DNA of 64,000 nucleotides from Desulfonauticus submarinus (GCF_900104045.1 NZ_FNIN01000005.1:1-64000), one strand, 5' to 3'; shown: positions 26,845 to 36,082, counted from the first letter of the stretch. Numbers and translations are program-made. Notes: generated by a model from the letters alone, not told the origin.

Positions 26845-28389
26845 ATGCAAAAGTTACCCATAGGTTTGCAGAGTTTTAAGGCTTTGCGTGAAGATAACTA
26901 TCTTTATGTGGATAAGACGTTTTATATTAAAGAGTTAGTAGATAGGGGGAAGTATTATTTTTTGTCTCGTCCTCGTCGTTTTGGCAAGAGTTTGTTTTTA
27001 GATACGTTAAGGCAGGCATTTTTAGGACGTAAGAAATTATTTGAAGGTCTTTATTTATATGAGAGATGGGATTGGGAGAAAAAGTATCCTGTTATTCACA
27101 TTAGTTTTGGCGCAGGAGTAATGAGGAATTTGGATGAGCTAAGAGATACTATGGAGTCTTTTTTAATAGATTGGAAAAATGCTTTTTCTATTATTTATGA
27201 AAAAAAGAGCATTAAAGAAAAATTTAAAGAGGCAATTCAAAAGGCAGCTGAGAAATATAACAACCAAGTAGTAGTGTTAATAGATGAATATGACAAGCCA
27301 ATTTTAGACAATATAACAGAATTAAATAAGGCAAAAGAAATAAGAGAGGAATTAAAGAATTTTTATTCAGTGTTAAAAGACAGTGATGAGTATTTAAAGT
27401 TTGTTTTTATAACAGGGGTGACCAAGTTTTCAAAGGTATCTATTTTTAGTGGATTAAATAATTTAGATGATATTACGTTAGAAAGAAATTATGCGACTAT
27501 TTGTGGTTATACGCAAAGTGAATTAGAGAAAAATTTTGCAGATAGATTAAAAGGAGTTGATTTATCTGAGGTAAGGAGATGGTATAATGGCTATAGTTGG
27601 GGAGGAGAAAAGGTTTATAATCCTTTTGATATATTGCTTTTTCTTAGTAAGAAACAATTTCAGAATTATTGGTTTGAGACAGGGACACCTACGTTTTTGA
27701 TAAAGATGTTAGATGAGAATAAATATTATATTCCAAGGATAGAAGAGATAAAAGCAGGAGGAGAAATTATAAGCAGTTTTGAGTTAGAAGCGTTAAAAAT
27801 AGAGACTTTGTTATATCAAACAGGTTATTTAACAATTGAAAAGATAGAAGAGATATTGCCTTATGAATATGAATATCATTTAACCTATCCTAATTTAGAA
27901 GTAAAAAAAGCATTTACTGACAGTTTGCTTACTTTTTTTAGCAATGATTTGGTTAAAAAATCAGAGAATAAGATTAGTTTAGTAAAGAAATTAAGGGCAA
28001 AAGATTTCGAGGGATTAAGAGAAGTTTTTTATTCTTTTTTTGCGTCTATTCCTAATGATTGGTATCGTAAGAATCAGTTATCAGGCTATGAAGGATTTTA
28101 TGCATCTATATTTTATTGTTATTTTACTGCGTTAGGCTTGGAAGTAAAAGCCGAAGACGCAACTAATCAGGGTCGTTTAGACATGGCAGTATTTTTTGAG
28201 GGGAGTTGTTATATTTTTGAGTTTAAGGTAGTGGAGTTGATAAAAGACGAGAATTCAGCATTAACTCAAATAAAGACAAAAGGTTATGCAGATAAATACA
28301 AATCTCAATATGATGAAATTTATCTGATAGGTGTAGAATTTAGCAAAGAAGAAAAAAATATCGTGGGCTATGAAGTGGAAAAGTTTTAA
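26845..28389 (+). CDS. AAA-ATPase-like / PD-(D/E)XK nuclease family protein
   Basis: A 514-residue protein of the AAA-ATPase-like plus PD-(D/E)XK type often found in many copies in anaerobes. The N-terminus LPIGLQSFKALREDNYLYVDKT is the family signature, followed by the P-loop SRPRRFGKS. Walker B is VVLIDEYDKP. The C-terminal nuclease-like core has GRLDMAVFFEG and FEFKVVE (Asp and Glu-x-Lys). Function in cells is unproven; it may act on DNA in defence or mobile-element maintenance. It stands between lipA and a ferredoxin gene with no clear operon partner. Confidence 0.88.
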   Translation: MQKLPIGLQSFKALREDNYLYVDKTFYIKELVDRGKYYFLSRPRRFGKSLFLDTLRQAFLGRKKLFEGLYLYERWDWEKKYPVIHISFGAGVMRNLDELRDTMESFLIDWKNAFSIIYEKKSIKEKFKEAIQKAAEKYNNQVVVLIDEYDKPILDNITELNKAKEIREELKNFYSVLKDSDEYLKFVFITGVTKFSKVSIFSGLNNLDDITLERNYATICGYTQSELEKNFADRLKGVDLSEVRRWYNGYSWGGEKVYNPFDILLFLSKKQFQNYWFETGTPTFLIKMLDENKYYIPRIEEIKAGGEIISSFELEALKIETLLYQTGYLTIEKIEEILPYEYEYHLTYPNLEVKKAFTDSLLTFFSNDLVKKSENKISLVKKLRAKDFEGLREVFYSFFASIPNDWYRKNQLSGYEGFYASIFYCYFTALGLEVKAEDATNQGRLDMAVFFEGSCYIFEFKVVELIKDENSALTQIKTKGYADKYKSQYDEIYLIGVEFSKEEKNIVGYEVEKF

Positions 28390-28425
28390 ATAAAAAAGAT
28401 TTTGTTGAGAAAAGGAGAAAAGAAA

Positions 28426-28617
28426 GTGGATGTTTTAATAGATAGGGATTTATGTATTGGATGTGAAGCGTGTGTGGAGATATGTCCGAATGTTTTTGAA
28501 ATAAATTATTCTGAGAAAAAAGCGTATGTTATAAATCCTGAAGGAGCATCTTTACAAGAACTTAAAGATGCAGTGGAATCGTGCCCTGTAAAATGTATTT
28601 TTCTAGAAGATTTGTAA
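28426..28617 (+). CDS. Ferredoxin, single [4Fe-4S] cluster
   Basis: A 63-residue electron carrier very similar in layout to Desulfovibrio ferredoxin I. CIGCEACVEICP supplies the first three cluster Cys (10, 13 and 16) and the fourth comes from SCPVKC near the end. An extra Cys 20 (position Ala in single-cluster forms) and a second late Cys could act in a disulfide. I chose GTG 28426 because AAAAGGAG is well placed; the frame is open back to TTG 28402 but that codon would sit before the ribosome site. Confidence 0.9.
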   Translation: MDVLIDRDLCIGCEACVEICPNVFEINYSEKKAYVINPEGASLQELKDAVESCPVKCIFLEDL

Positions 28618-28724
28618 GTTTTTTAATTTTATATTAATTTTAGCTTAACCTTATTTAGTTTGAGTCCTCTCTCAATTCTTTTTTATACACCAAGAGATTA
28701 TTTTTAGTAATTTTCTCTTTAGAA

Positions 28725-28753
28725 TTGACTTTTTGAGATATTTTCCTTTATCT
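28725..28753 (+). promoter_or_regulatory. Candidate promoter upstream of the sensor genes
   Basis: TTGACT (28725-28730), 17-bp spacer and TTATCT (28748-28753) lie in the 270-bp gap before the binding-protein gene. The gap holds no gene. Confidence 0.4.
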
Positions 28754-28889
28754 CTCTAAAAAAAGCCTATGTTTAATTTTTTAATAGTTTTAAAGTTTAT
28801 TTAGCCTGGAAAATTAGTTTTTTGATGCTTAAGTATGTATAGAAAGATATTGTTCAAGGAAAGATAACTGATACCTAGAGGGTAGAGGC

Positions 28890-29762
28890 ATGAAAAAGAT
28901 ATATTTTATATTTTGTTTATTTTTTTGTGTGTTCTTTTGTCGTCCTGGTCTAGGTATAGAAGTAAAAGATATTATCCAAAGAGGAGAATTAAGACACCTT
29001 GCTGTTCCTTATGCGAATTTTAATTTAGGAGATAATACTGGTTTTTGCCTAGACTTAATTAGAGCTTTTGCCAAAGACCTAGGAGTGAAATATAAGTATG
29101 TTCCTTCTTCTTGGGAAACAATTTTGGATGATTTGGTAGGTAGAAAAATATTGTTTGCTAATAAACAGGTAATAATCGGAGATGTTGTTCAAATAAGAGG
29201 AGATATAATTGCCACAGGATTTACTATTTTAGATTGGAGAAAAGAGGTGGTTTTGTTTTCTGAACCAACTTTTCCCACTCAAGTATGGTTGGTAGGTAAA
29301 TTTGATTCTGATTTAAAACCTATCAAGCCTTCAGGAAACGAAGAATATGATATCCAAAGAACCCTTACTTTGGTAAAAGGAAGAAGGGTTTTAGGTAAGA
29401 GAGGAACGTGTTTAGATCCTAGTCTTTATAAATTATCTCAAAAAGGTGCTATTTGTGAAGATTTTGCAGGAAATGTTAATGATATTGCAGGAGTAGTATT
29501 AAAAGGAGATGTAGAATTAGCTATTTTAGATGTTCCAGATGTTTTAGTAGCTTTAAGAAAGTGGCCTGGTCAGCTTAAAGTGTTAGGTCCTATTTCTAAA
29601 CGTCAATATATGGGATGTGCTTTTAATAAGCATTCTATTGAACTCAGGAATAGATTTAATTCTTTTTTACATAGAATAAAAGAGAGGGGGTTATATTTAG
29701 AATTGGTAAAAAAATATTTTCCTGATGCTATTTATTACTTTGCTGATTTTTTTAAGTTTTAA
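28890..29762 (+). CDS. Periplasmic solute-binding protein, family 3
   Basis: A 290-residue exported protein with a signal peptide of about 22 residues. The mature part follows the SBP_bac_3 (amino-acid-binding) layout: GELRHLAVPYANF at the first strand, a conserved DLIRAFAKDLGVKYKYV segment and VNDIAGVVLKGDVELAILDVPDVL in the second lobe. No ABC permease or ATPase gene is nearby. Instead a membrane-bound hybrid histidine kinase gene starts 17 bp downstream, so the protein probably serves as a ligand-binding partner of that kinase. The ligand is unknown. Confidence 0.85.
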   Translation: MKKIYFIFCLFFCVFFCRPGLGIEVKDIIQRGELRHLAVPYANFNLGDNTGFCLDLIRAFAKDLGVKYKYVPSSWETILDDLVGRKILFANKQVIIGDVVQIRGDIIATGFTILDWRKEVVLFSEPTFPTQVWLVGKFDSDLKPIKPSGNEEYDIQRTLTLVKGRRVLGKRGTCLDPSLYKLSQKGAICEDFAGNVNDIAGVVLKGDVELAILDVPDVLVALRKWPGQLKVLGPISKRQYMGCAFNKHSIELRNRFNSFLHRIKERGLYLELVKKYFPDAIYYFADFFKF

Positions 29763-29779
29763 TTAATTGAAATAATGTT

Positions 29780-32305
29780 ATGAATATAAAAAGTTTGTTT
29801 TTTTGGTATAAAGTAATATTTGCTGTTATATGTTTTATAACAGTCTATGTGATTTGGGTCATGCAAGATACTTTGCAAGTTCAAAAATTGCAAAGAGAGA
29901 TGACAAAACGTTTATTTTTGGGTCAAATGGATAATAAGATAGAGACAATTTCTCTTTTTCTACAAGAAAGAAGAAGAGATTTAAAACGTCTTAGTAAGGA
30001 TGAGAGAATAAAAGCATTTTTTATTAATAGAAATTTAGGTATGTCTATGCAATATGGACTAAGAGCTTCCTATTTACAAATGATTGATACATTAAAACAA
30101 ATGACAAGTAGAGATACTTTATCTTTTAAAGCTTTAAGTATTCGAGACAAAGATGGAAGCTTATTGGCTAGTGCAGGATTTATTCCTGCAAGCCTGCTTA
30201 GAATAGATGCTCATGCGGTTTTTAAAGAAGGATACTCTTTTTCTAATATTTTAAGATTGCAAAATAAAGGTTATATTAGAATTGTAGAAAATATTAAAGT
30301 GGGAAATAATAATGTAGCTATTTTAATTGGATATCTTGACTTGAAGCAAATATTTGAAGGTCTGTTGGATTTTAAAAGAGAACAAGTTATAGATATAATT
30401 TCTTTGATACAAGGAAACAATGTCTTATATTCCCTTAATTTTTTTAATTTTAATGGTGAATTAGATATTGGTGGTCTTTTAAATACATATTTTATGCAAG
30501 GTAATGATATTTTTATTAATAAAAAGGGGGAATTTATTGCTGTTAAAAAAATAGTTGGAACACCATTTAAGCTTGCTTTTTTTTGTAAGTCTAAATGTTT
30601 AAAACCAGAGATAACATTTAAAGTTTTTATTGGAATTATAGCTTTATTGTCTTTATTTTTAATTATATGTGTATGGATTGTTTCTTTAGGGCGTTTAAAG
30701 AAATTTTCCATGGAAACTAATAGAATAAAGAATCTTTTAGATTCTATCTTAAATAGTATTCAAGATGGGATTTTTGCTATTGATAAAGATTATACTATTT
30801 TGTTTGCTAATAAAATAATAGAGGGTTGGATATCTTTAGATTCTTTAGTTGGTAGAAAATGTTATAAGGTATTTTTTAATTTTGACCAACCGTGTAGTTT
30901 TTGCCCATCTAGAAGGTGTATGTCTTATATGGAGCCAGTAATGGCTTCTATGCAGGGTTTTGCAAATAGTAATTCATGGATCGAAGTATATAATTTCCCT
31001 TTTTATGAAGATGGTAAAGAACTGTCAGGAGCGGTTGTTTATGTTAAAGATATTACTCAAAAGAAACTGACAGAAGCAGAGTTAAAAAGGTCGAAAGAGC
31101 ACTTAGAGAGAGTTGTGCAAAAACTTAAAGAGGCAGTAAGAAAAACTCATGAATTAGCTAAAGAGGCTAAACAGGCTAATAAGGCTAAAAGTATATTTTT
31201 ATCTAATGTTAGCCATGAAATTAGGACTCCTTTAAATGCAATTTTAGGTCTTACTCAACTTCTTTTAGAGTATGAAGATTTTTCCGCTGAACAGAAAGAA
31301 CATTTGTTAACTATTAAAAAGAGTGGTGAGCTTTTGTTAAAAATAATTAATGATATTTTGGAAATATCTAAAATAGAGTCTGGGAAGCTTAATGTATGTG
31401 TAGAACGGTTTAACCTTAAAGAAGTTTTAAATAAAATCGAGAGTATTTTTAGAGTTCAAGCAGAGCAACGAGGCCTAAATTTTAATATAGTGATAGATGA
31501 TTTTCTACTAAACATAGATTTAGAAGGAGATGAGCAGAAGTTTGTTCAAGTTTTGGTAAACTTAGTGAGTAATGCCATTAAATTTACTTCTTCTGGAGAT
31601 GTAGAAATTAGAATTAGGATACAAGAAAAGCATGAAAAGAATTTAATTTTGCGAGTAGAGGTAAAAGATAGTGGTCCAGGTATAGCAGAAAAAGATCTAG
31701 AGTCTATTTTTAGGCCTTTTGAACAGACTAAAGTTGGTAAAAATATTGGGGGAGGGACTGGGTTAGGTTTAACTTTAAGTAAACATTATATAGAGCTATT
31801 AGGGGGACGTATTGGAGTAGAAAGCGAATTAGGGAAAGGTAGTATTTTTTGGTTTGAGTTGCCATTTAACTATTTTACTCAGCTTAATCTTAAACAAAAA
31901 GAAATTTCCTCTATCTCCAAGCAAAAATTAAATCTTAAGATTTTAGCTGTAGATGATGATGACATTAATCGTATGATTTTGAAAGAGATGTTAGAACGAG
32001 AAGGGGCTACGGTTTTAGAAGCAAGTAATGGAGAGCAAGCTATTGAGAAATGTTTTCAAGAAAAACCCGATATTGTATTAATGGATATTAGAATGCCTAA
32101 AATGGATGGTTTAGAGGCTACAAAAAAAATAAGAGAAGTGTTTTCTTCTAAAGAGGTAAAAGTAGTTGCTTTAACTGCTAGTGCTTTTGAAGAGGATAAA
32201 AAAAGGATTTTAGAAACAGGGGTAGATGAATATTTGCGCAAGCCATTTGAAAGAGAAGATTTACTAAGGGTTATTTATCGTCTTATATCTAACAAAGAAT
32301 CTTAA
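29780..32305 (+). CDS. Membrane hybrid histidine kinase with PAS and receiver domains
   Basis: An 841-residue sensor. Transmembrane segments lie at about 8-28 and 279-303, flanking a 250-residue periplasmic sensor. A PAS domain (about 319-430) has Cys 361, 372, 375 and 380 (PCSFCPSRRC), a motif that may bind a metal or Fe-S group or sense redox. A coiled coil leads to HisKA with phospho-His 479 (NVSHEIRTPLN), the ATPase domain (NLVSNAIKFTSSG and GGGTGLGLTLSKH) and a C-terminal receiver (phospho-acceptor Asp in VLMDIRMPKMDG). No separate response regulator gene follows. It is cotranscribed with the binding protein. Confidence 0.93.
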   Translation: MNIKSLFFWYKVIFAVICFITVYVIWVMQDTLQVQKLQREMTKRLFLGQMDNKIETISLFLQERRRDLKRLSKDERIKAFFINRNLGMSMQYGLRASYLQMIDTLKQMTSRDTLSFKALSIRDKDGSLLASAGFIPASLLRIDAHAVFKEGYSFSNILRLQNKGYIRIVENIKVGNNNVAILIGYLDLKQIFEGLLDFKREQVIDIISLIQGNNVLYSLNFFNFNGELDIGGLLNTYFMQGNDIFINKKGEFIAVKKIVGTPFKLAFFCKSKCLKPEITFKVFIGIIALLSLFLIICVWIVSLGRLKKFSMETNRIKNLLDSILNSIQDGIFAIDKDYTILFANKIIEGWISLDSLVGRKCYKVFFNFDQPCSFCPSRRCMSYMEPVMASMQGFANSNSWIEVYNFPFYEDGKELSGAVVYVKDITQKKLTEAELKRSKEHLERVVQKLKEAVRKTHELAKEAKQANKAKSIFLSNVSHEIRTPLNAILGLTQLLLEYEDFSAEQKEHLLTIKKSGELLLKIINDILEISKIESGKLNVCVERFNLKEVLNKIESIFRVQAEQRGLNFNIVIDDFLLNIDLEGDEQKFVQVLVNLVSNAIKFTSSGDVEIRIRIQEKHEKNLILRVEVKDSGPGIAEKDLESIFRPFEQTKVGKNIGGGTGLGLTLSKHYIELLGGRIGVESELGKGSIFWFELPFNYFTQLNLKQKEISSISKQKLNLKILAVDDDDINRMILKEMLEREGATVLEASNGEQAIEKCFQEKPDIVLMDIRMPKMDGLEATKKIREVFSSKEVKVVALTASAFEEDKKRILETGVDEYLRKPFEREDLLRVIYRLISNKES

Positions 32306-32470
32306 AGATTCAAGTATTATTAAAAACAATAAAGAGTCTAGTTGCTTAGCAAAAGAGAAAAAGTTATTTTATTCTAGTTTGACTTTTACCCTTCCTATTT
32401 TTAATAATTTATCTAGGTGAATTTTTGTGAGAAAAATTTTAAAATGGGAGATGAGTTGTAGTTTAAGACA

Positions 32471-32704
32471 TTGGAGGAAATTACAAATATAGAAACAATA
32501 GCTGTTGGGAAATTTATTCGCGAGTTAAAACGATTAGAAAAAAATTATGGAAAGGGACGATGGCGACAATTAAAAGGAATTGCTAAGATAAAATTAAGAG
32601 ATGGACAAGTGTGTGTAGCTGAGCTTCATTGGTATGAAGCTCATGGTATAGGTAAAAAAGAATTTAAAATTAAATATATATTAAAGGTGTTGAAAAATGC
32701 TTAA
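32471..32704 (+). CDS. Small conserved basic protein
   Basis: A 77-residue protein with pattern IGK FIRELKRLEKNYGKGRWRQLKG and a GIGKKEFKIKY end. I recall similar small proteins in Desulfovibrio genomes, with no assigned role. The start is uncertain: the frame opens at TTG 32471 with GGAGG just inside, so a later unusual start such as ATA or ATT is conceivable. Its end overlaps the next gene by 8 bases, indicating coupling. The WYEAHGIG stretch is its most distinctive segment. Confidence 0.7.
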   Translation: MEEITNIETIAVGKFIRELKRLEKNYGKGRWRQLKGIAKIKLRDGQVCVAELHWYEAHGIGKKEFKIKYILKVLKNA

Positions 32705-32918
32705 ATTTTTAATTTGTGTTAAGAATAAGAACTATGAAACGTCTTTAGAAAAATGGAAAATTTATCCAGTAGTAAAAGAAGAAGAAATGGAAGGATATGT
32801 GAGAATTATAGATGAAAGCGGGGAGGATTATTTGTATCCAAAAGAATATTTTTTGCCCACAGAATTGCCTGCGATTGTGTCGGAAAAAGTAAAAAAAGAA
32901 TATTTAGACCAAGTATAA
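32697..32918 (+). CDS. Small conserved hypothetical protein
   Basis: A 73-residue acidic protein: ICVKNKNYETSLEKWKIYPVV, then VRIIDESGEDYLYPKEYF and ELP near the end. This pattern (short beta strands, IDESGEDYLYP) recurs in small bacterial proteins of unknown role. It overlaps the previous small gene by 8 bases. A ribosome site for lolA follows within 30 bp, so the three genes likely form one transcript. Confidence 0.72.
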   Translation: MLKFLICVKNKNYETSLEKWKIYPVVKEEEMEGYVRIIDESGEDYLYPKEYFLPTELPAIVSEKVKKEYLDQV

Positions 32919-32945
32919 AACATTTATACTGGATAGGAGGGAGAT

Positions 32946-33587
32946 TTGAGATTACGTGTTCTAATAATTTTATTTTTTATTTTTGTAAGTCAGGGAGTAT
33001 TTGCCCAACCAGATATATTAGATAAGATGCAAGCAAAGTATGAACAAATAAATTCTTTTCAGGCTGAATTTTATCAAACGCTTACAAATGCTGCTACCAA
33101 AGAACAAGAAGTACGAAAAGGAATAATTTATTATCAAAAACCCGGTCTTATTTTGTGGGAGGTTTTAAGTCCTGATCCAGAAAAATTGGTGGTGGGAGAG
33201 AAATTTGTTTGGGACTATTTTCCTGAAGAAAATACAGTTTATAAGTATAGACGAGAGCAAATTTTAACCTCTAAAACAATGCTCAAATTTATCTCAGGAA
33301 AGGCAAATGTTAAAGAAGATTTTGTGCCAGAGTTTCAGGGAAAGCAAAAAGATGGTCTTAAGTTTAAACTTGTACCTAAAAAACCAGAGCCAAGTTTGGT
33401 TTTAGCTTATGTTTGGATTGATAAAGATAGTTATCTTTTAAATAGAGTTATGCTTATTGATTTTTTTGGAAATGGTAATGAACTTTCTATTGTTAATACC
33501 AAAATTAACCAGGAGTTTAATCCAAATCTATTTAGATTTAAAGTAAAAAAGGATATGGAGGTGATTGATAATACTAGTAACTCTTAA
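32946..33587 (+). CDS. lolA: Outer-membrane lipoprotein carrier protein
   Basis: Periplasmic chaperone that ferries lipoproteins from the inner-membrane Lol complex to the outer membrane. The signal peptide ends GVFAQ. LolA features are the early IDKMQAKYEQINSFQAEFYQTL-like segment, GIIYYQKPGLILWEV, and the WDYFPEENTVYKY strand. Start TTG with GGAGGGAGA upstream. It is 213 residues. It confirms a Gram-negative envelope. Confidence 0.88.
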   Translation: MRLRVLIILFFIFVSQGVFAQPDILDKMQAKYEQINSFQAEFYQTLTNAATKEQEVRKGIIYYQKPGLILWEVLSPDPEKLVVGEKFVWDYFPEENTVYKYRREQILTSKTMLKFISGKANVKEDFVPEFQGKQKDGLKFKLVPKKPEPSLVLAYVWIDKDSYLLNRVMLIDFFGNGNELSIVNTKINQEFNPNLFRFKVKKDMEVIDNTSNS

Positions 33588-33599
33588 AGGGAGGAAAGA

Positions 33600-33770
33600 A
33601 TGGTTATTGTTGTAAAAGATTGTAGAGAATGCCCTTTTTGTACTAAGTTAGATGATAATAAAAAGCTATGTAATATAACTTTTCCACCGTATAGGGAAAT
33701 AAAAGGAAATAATCTTCCTTCTTGGTGTCCTTTAAAAAAGGAACAAGTAATTGTACGCAATTTTGAATAA
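33600..33770 (+). CDS. Small Cys-rich protein (56 residues)
   Basis: A short gene right after lolA with a strong GGGAGGAAAG ribosome site. It encodes five cysteines in the order DCRECPFC, LCNIT and SWCPLKK. The spacing suggests a metal-binding or Fe-S knuckle. I recall similar small proteins in Desulfovibrio near envelope genes, but know no function. It is too well placed and too Cys-patterned to be a chance frame. Confidence 0.75.
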   Translation: MVIVVKDCRECPFCTKLDDNKKLCNITFPPYREIKGNNLPSWCPLKKEQVIVRNFE

Positions 33771-33785
33771 TTATCTTAGTTATTT

Positions 33786-34520
33786 TTATGGAGGATTTAA
33801 TCCAACGTTACTGTAAAGAGTATTTATTTCTTTTTTATTCAAGAGTCGGTGTCTACCTGGCTTTAAATTTTTTAATTTTATAGGACCTACTTGAACTCTT
33901 TTTAATTGTAAAATTGTAAGGTCTAAGTCTCTGCACATTCTTCTAATTTGTCGATTTAATCCTTGTTTAATTATTATTTCAACTAAAGTAAAAGATTTAT
34001 TTTCTTTTATGATTTTTGTTTTTGCAGGGAATACATATTCACCTTCCAACAGAGTCATGCCTTGTTCCATTTTTTTTAATTTTTCTTTTATACTTTTTCC
34101 TCTCAAACGAACTAAATATATTTTTTCAACTTTGTATTTAGGATGAGTAACACGATAACACAACTCTCCATCTGTGGTTAGTAATAATAGTCCTTCAGAA
34201 AAGTAATCTAAACGACCTATAGGAATGGGTCGTTGTTGTTTGATTTTTGGAGGAAGCAGATCATAGATAGTTGTTCTGTTTTGTGGGTCAAAAAGAGAAG
34301 TGATTACGTGAATTGGTTTGTTCAAAACTAAAGTAAAAGGCTTTGGGTTTATTTTTATGATATGATTTTGTATTTCTACAATATCTTGTTCTGGATTTAC
34401 TTGAAAATATGGTTTTGTAATAATTTGTTTGTTTACCTTGACCTGGCCATTGAAGATTAGTTGGTCAGCCTTTCTTCGAGATGTGAATCCTGCTTGAGAG
34501 ATATATTTATTTAATCGCAC
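33786..34520 (-). CDS. RluB/RsuA family rRNA pseudouridine synthase
   Basis: A 244-residue RNA-modifying enzyme. The S4 RNA-binding domain occupies residues 1-60 (RLNKYISQAGFTSRRKADQLI). The catalytic domain follows with the Asp-containing signature GRLDYFSEGLLLLTTDG and the later NRQIRRM motif. The substrate may be 23S rRNA (RluB/E/F) or 16S rRNA (RsuA); the length and the S4 domain favour RluB. It is the last gene of a three-gene minus-strand run. Confidence 0.93.
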   Translation of the reverse strand: MRLNKYISQAGFTSRRKADQLIFNGQVKVNKQIITKPYFQVNPEQDIVEIQNHIIKINPKPFTLVLNKPIHVITSLFDPQNRTTIYDLLPPKIKQQRPIPIGRLDYFSEGLLLLTTDGELCYRVTHPKYKVEKIYLVRLRGKSIKEKLKKMEQGMTLLEGEYVFPAKTKIIKENKSFTLVEIIIKQGLNRQIRRMCRDLDLTILQLKRVQVGPIKLKNLKPGRHRLLNKKEINTLYSNVGLNPP

Positions 34521-34540
34521 AATGGATTCCCTGATATGAT

Positions 34541-35227
34541 TTAATTTGAATTTTTAGGATAGATTTTAAGATAAAGGTCTCCTTGCCATGGTCCAAATTT
34601 GCGTCCTAATTTTTTTAATCTAATAGGTTGTCCTATTTTATAATTTAGAGGAATAGTGATTTCTACTTGGGTTTTAGAGGAAAATTTTTGATTTATTGTA
34701 ATTTTGATTTTTGTACCAGCTTTTATTTGCGAAGGTGCTAAATAAATAGTTTGTTCGTGGTTTAATTGGTTTATCCACCAAGACTTAATTATTTCTTTAA
34801 AATACGCTAAACTTTTTGTGGGAGAAGTTTTTTGAGTTTGGGCTTGAGCAAAAATATCCTCAAATACTTTCCGAGCAAAGGGATCTTCTAGTATTTCTTT
34901 TAAAATTTCTTCTTGCGATTTATTAAATGTTTGGCGTCCTGATGAGGCATTTTTAAATTCTGTTTTGTTTGCCGTTTGCTTTGGAGATTTTTTCGGAGAA
35001 GTAGATTGTTTTTGCTTATGAGGAGAAGAAGGTTTGTGTTTTAAATAGTTTTTTAGATATACATAGGCTTGGTTTATTTCTTGAAATTTCAAAGTGGCCT
35101 TTGGATTTGAAGGGTTTAAGTCAGGATGATACTTAAAAGCCAACCGCCTGTACGCAGCCTTTACGTCTTGAAGGGATGCGTCTGGTTTTAGTTGAAGAAT
35201 TGTGAAATAATGAGCTATATCTTTCAT
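34541..35227 (-). CDS. J-domain protein (CbpA-like)
   Basis: A 228-residue co-chaperone. The J domain covers residues 5-72, with the Hsp70-activating HPD in KYHPDLNPS. A Lys/Ser/Thr-rich linker follows. The last 65 residues look like a DnaJ C-terminal substrate domain (RLKKLGRKFGPWQGDLYLKI), but only one of the usual two. The zinc-finger domain of DnaJ is absent, so it is closer to CbpA/DjlA-type partners than to DnaJ. Confidence 0.85.
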   Translation of the reverse strand: MKDIAHYFTILQLKPDASLQDVKAAYRRLAFKYHPDLNPSNPKATLKFQEINQAYVYLKNYLKHKPSSPHKQKQSTSPKKSPKQTANKTEFKNASSGRQTFNKSQEEILKEILEDPFARKVFEDIFAQAQTQKTSPTKSLAYFKEIIKSWWINQLNHEQTIYLAPSQIKAGTKIKITINQKFSSKTQVEITIPLNYKIGQPIRLKKLGRKFGPWQGDLYLKIYPKNSN

Positions 35228-35230
35228 TTT

Positions 35231-35674
35231 TTAAAGTAAATCTTTTATTTGAAGGGCGGTAGGGCCTTTTTTTTCTTCACAAATTAAGTTATTTTCTTTG
35301 AGATAAGAGATGCCATATTTTTTAAATTTTTCAAAAGAAACATTTTTGTTAATTCCAGGGCAATAAGTTTTGGCCATTTCAAAGGCATTTTCATCAACTA
35401 GGTTCCCTCTAAAAAAAGGCCAGGCAGCACATACTTTTGGTTTTACTGGATGAATACCACATCCTTTTTTAGGATCAAAGAAAATACAAACATTGTTTTT
35501 TGTTTTTATTACATCTTTGTCTTGGTTTTTTTCTAAATATTTTTTTTGAAATTGTTCTATGGAAAGATTTAAAAATGATGAAATTTTATTTTGTTCTTCT
35601 AAACTTACAACTATTCCTCCTTTTCCTTCACAACAATGTCCGCACTTTTGACAATAAAATATTTCTTTATCCAT
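35231..35674 (-). CDS. YkgJ-family Cys-cluster protein
   Basis: A 147-residue protein with the N-terminal CQKCGHCCEGKGG cluster, then CIFFDPKKGCGIHPVKPKVCAAWPFFRG and a later CPG. This Cys set is the signature of the YkgJ/Fe-S cluster-containing family, thought to bind a metal centre. The role is unknown. It starts the minus-strand operon with the J-domain gene 3 bp downstream. Confidence 0.88.
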   Translation of the reverse strand: MDKEIFYCQKCGHCCEGKGGIVVSLEEQNKISSFLNLSIEQFQKKYLEKNQDKDVIKTKNNVCIFFDPKKGCGIHPVKPKVCAAWPFFRGNLVDENAFEMAKTYCPGINKNVSFEKFKKYGISYLKENNLICEEKKGPTALQIKDLL

Positions 35675-36082
35675 TTTTTACCTTTATTTATGTGTAGTTT
35701 TAAAAAAATAGCAATTTTTTAAATAAATTTTTTAGTTTAATTACTAAGATTACTACAAACAGAACATTTTTTATTATAGATATTCTTCCAATTTACTCCA
35801 ATTTTGAACATCTTGTGTCTATATATACATCGTAATTACAATGTTAAAAATGTCAAATATATTCTTGGGTGAGGTATAATTATATTTTAGAGTAAAATTT
35901 ATTAGTGTTTAATGTTCCTTTGGAGTCAAATTAGAGTTTAAATTTTTTTAACTATTAGCAAAAAATTTATTCATTTTTTAAAAATGAGCATCTTAACCAA
36001 AAATATAATTTTTCACTTTCAAAACTTGTCGCTTGTGTTAAAAAAAACTATGTTGAATTTAAATTTTTAGCAAGGAGCAGTC
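35675..36082. other. 408-bp AT-rich divergent intergenic region, no gene
   Basis: No credible coding frame or RNA. It lies between the divergent YkgJ and mqnC genes and must hold both promoters. A TATAAT hexamer at 35873-35878 (in GAGGTATAATTATA) is the best plus-strand -10 candidate, though its -35 is poor. Confidence 0.6.
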
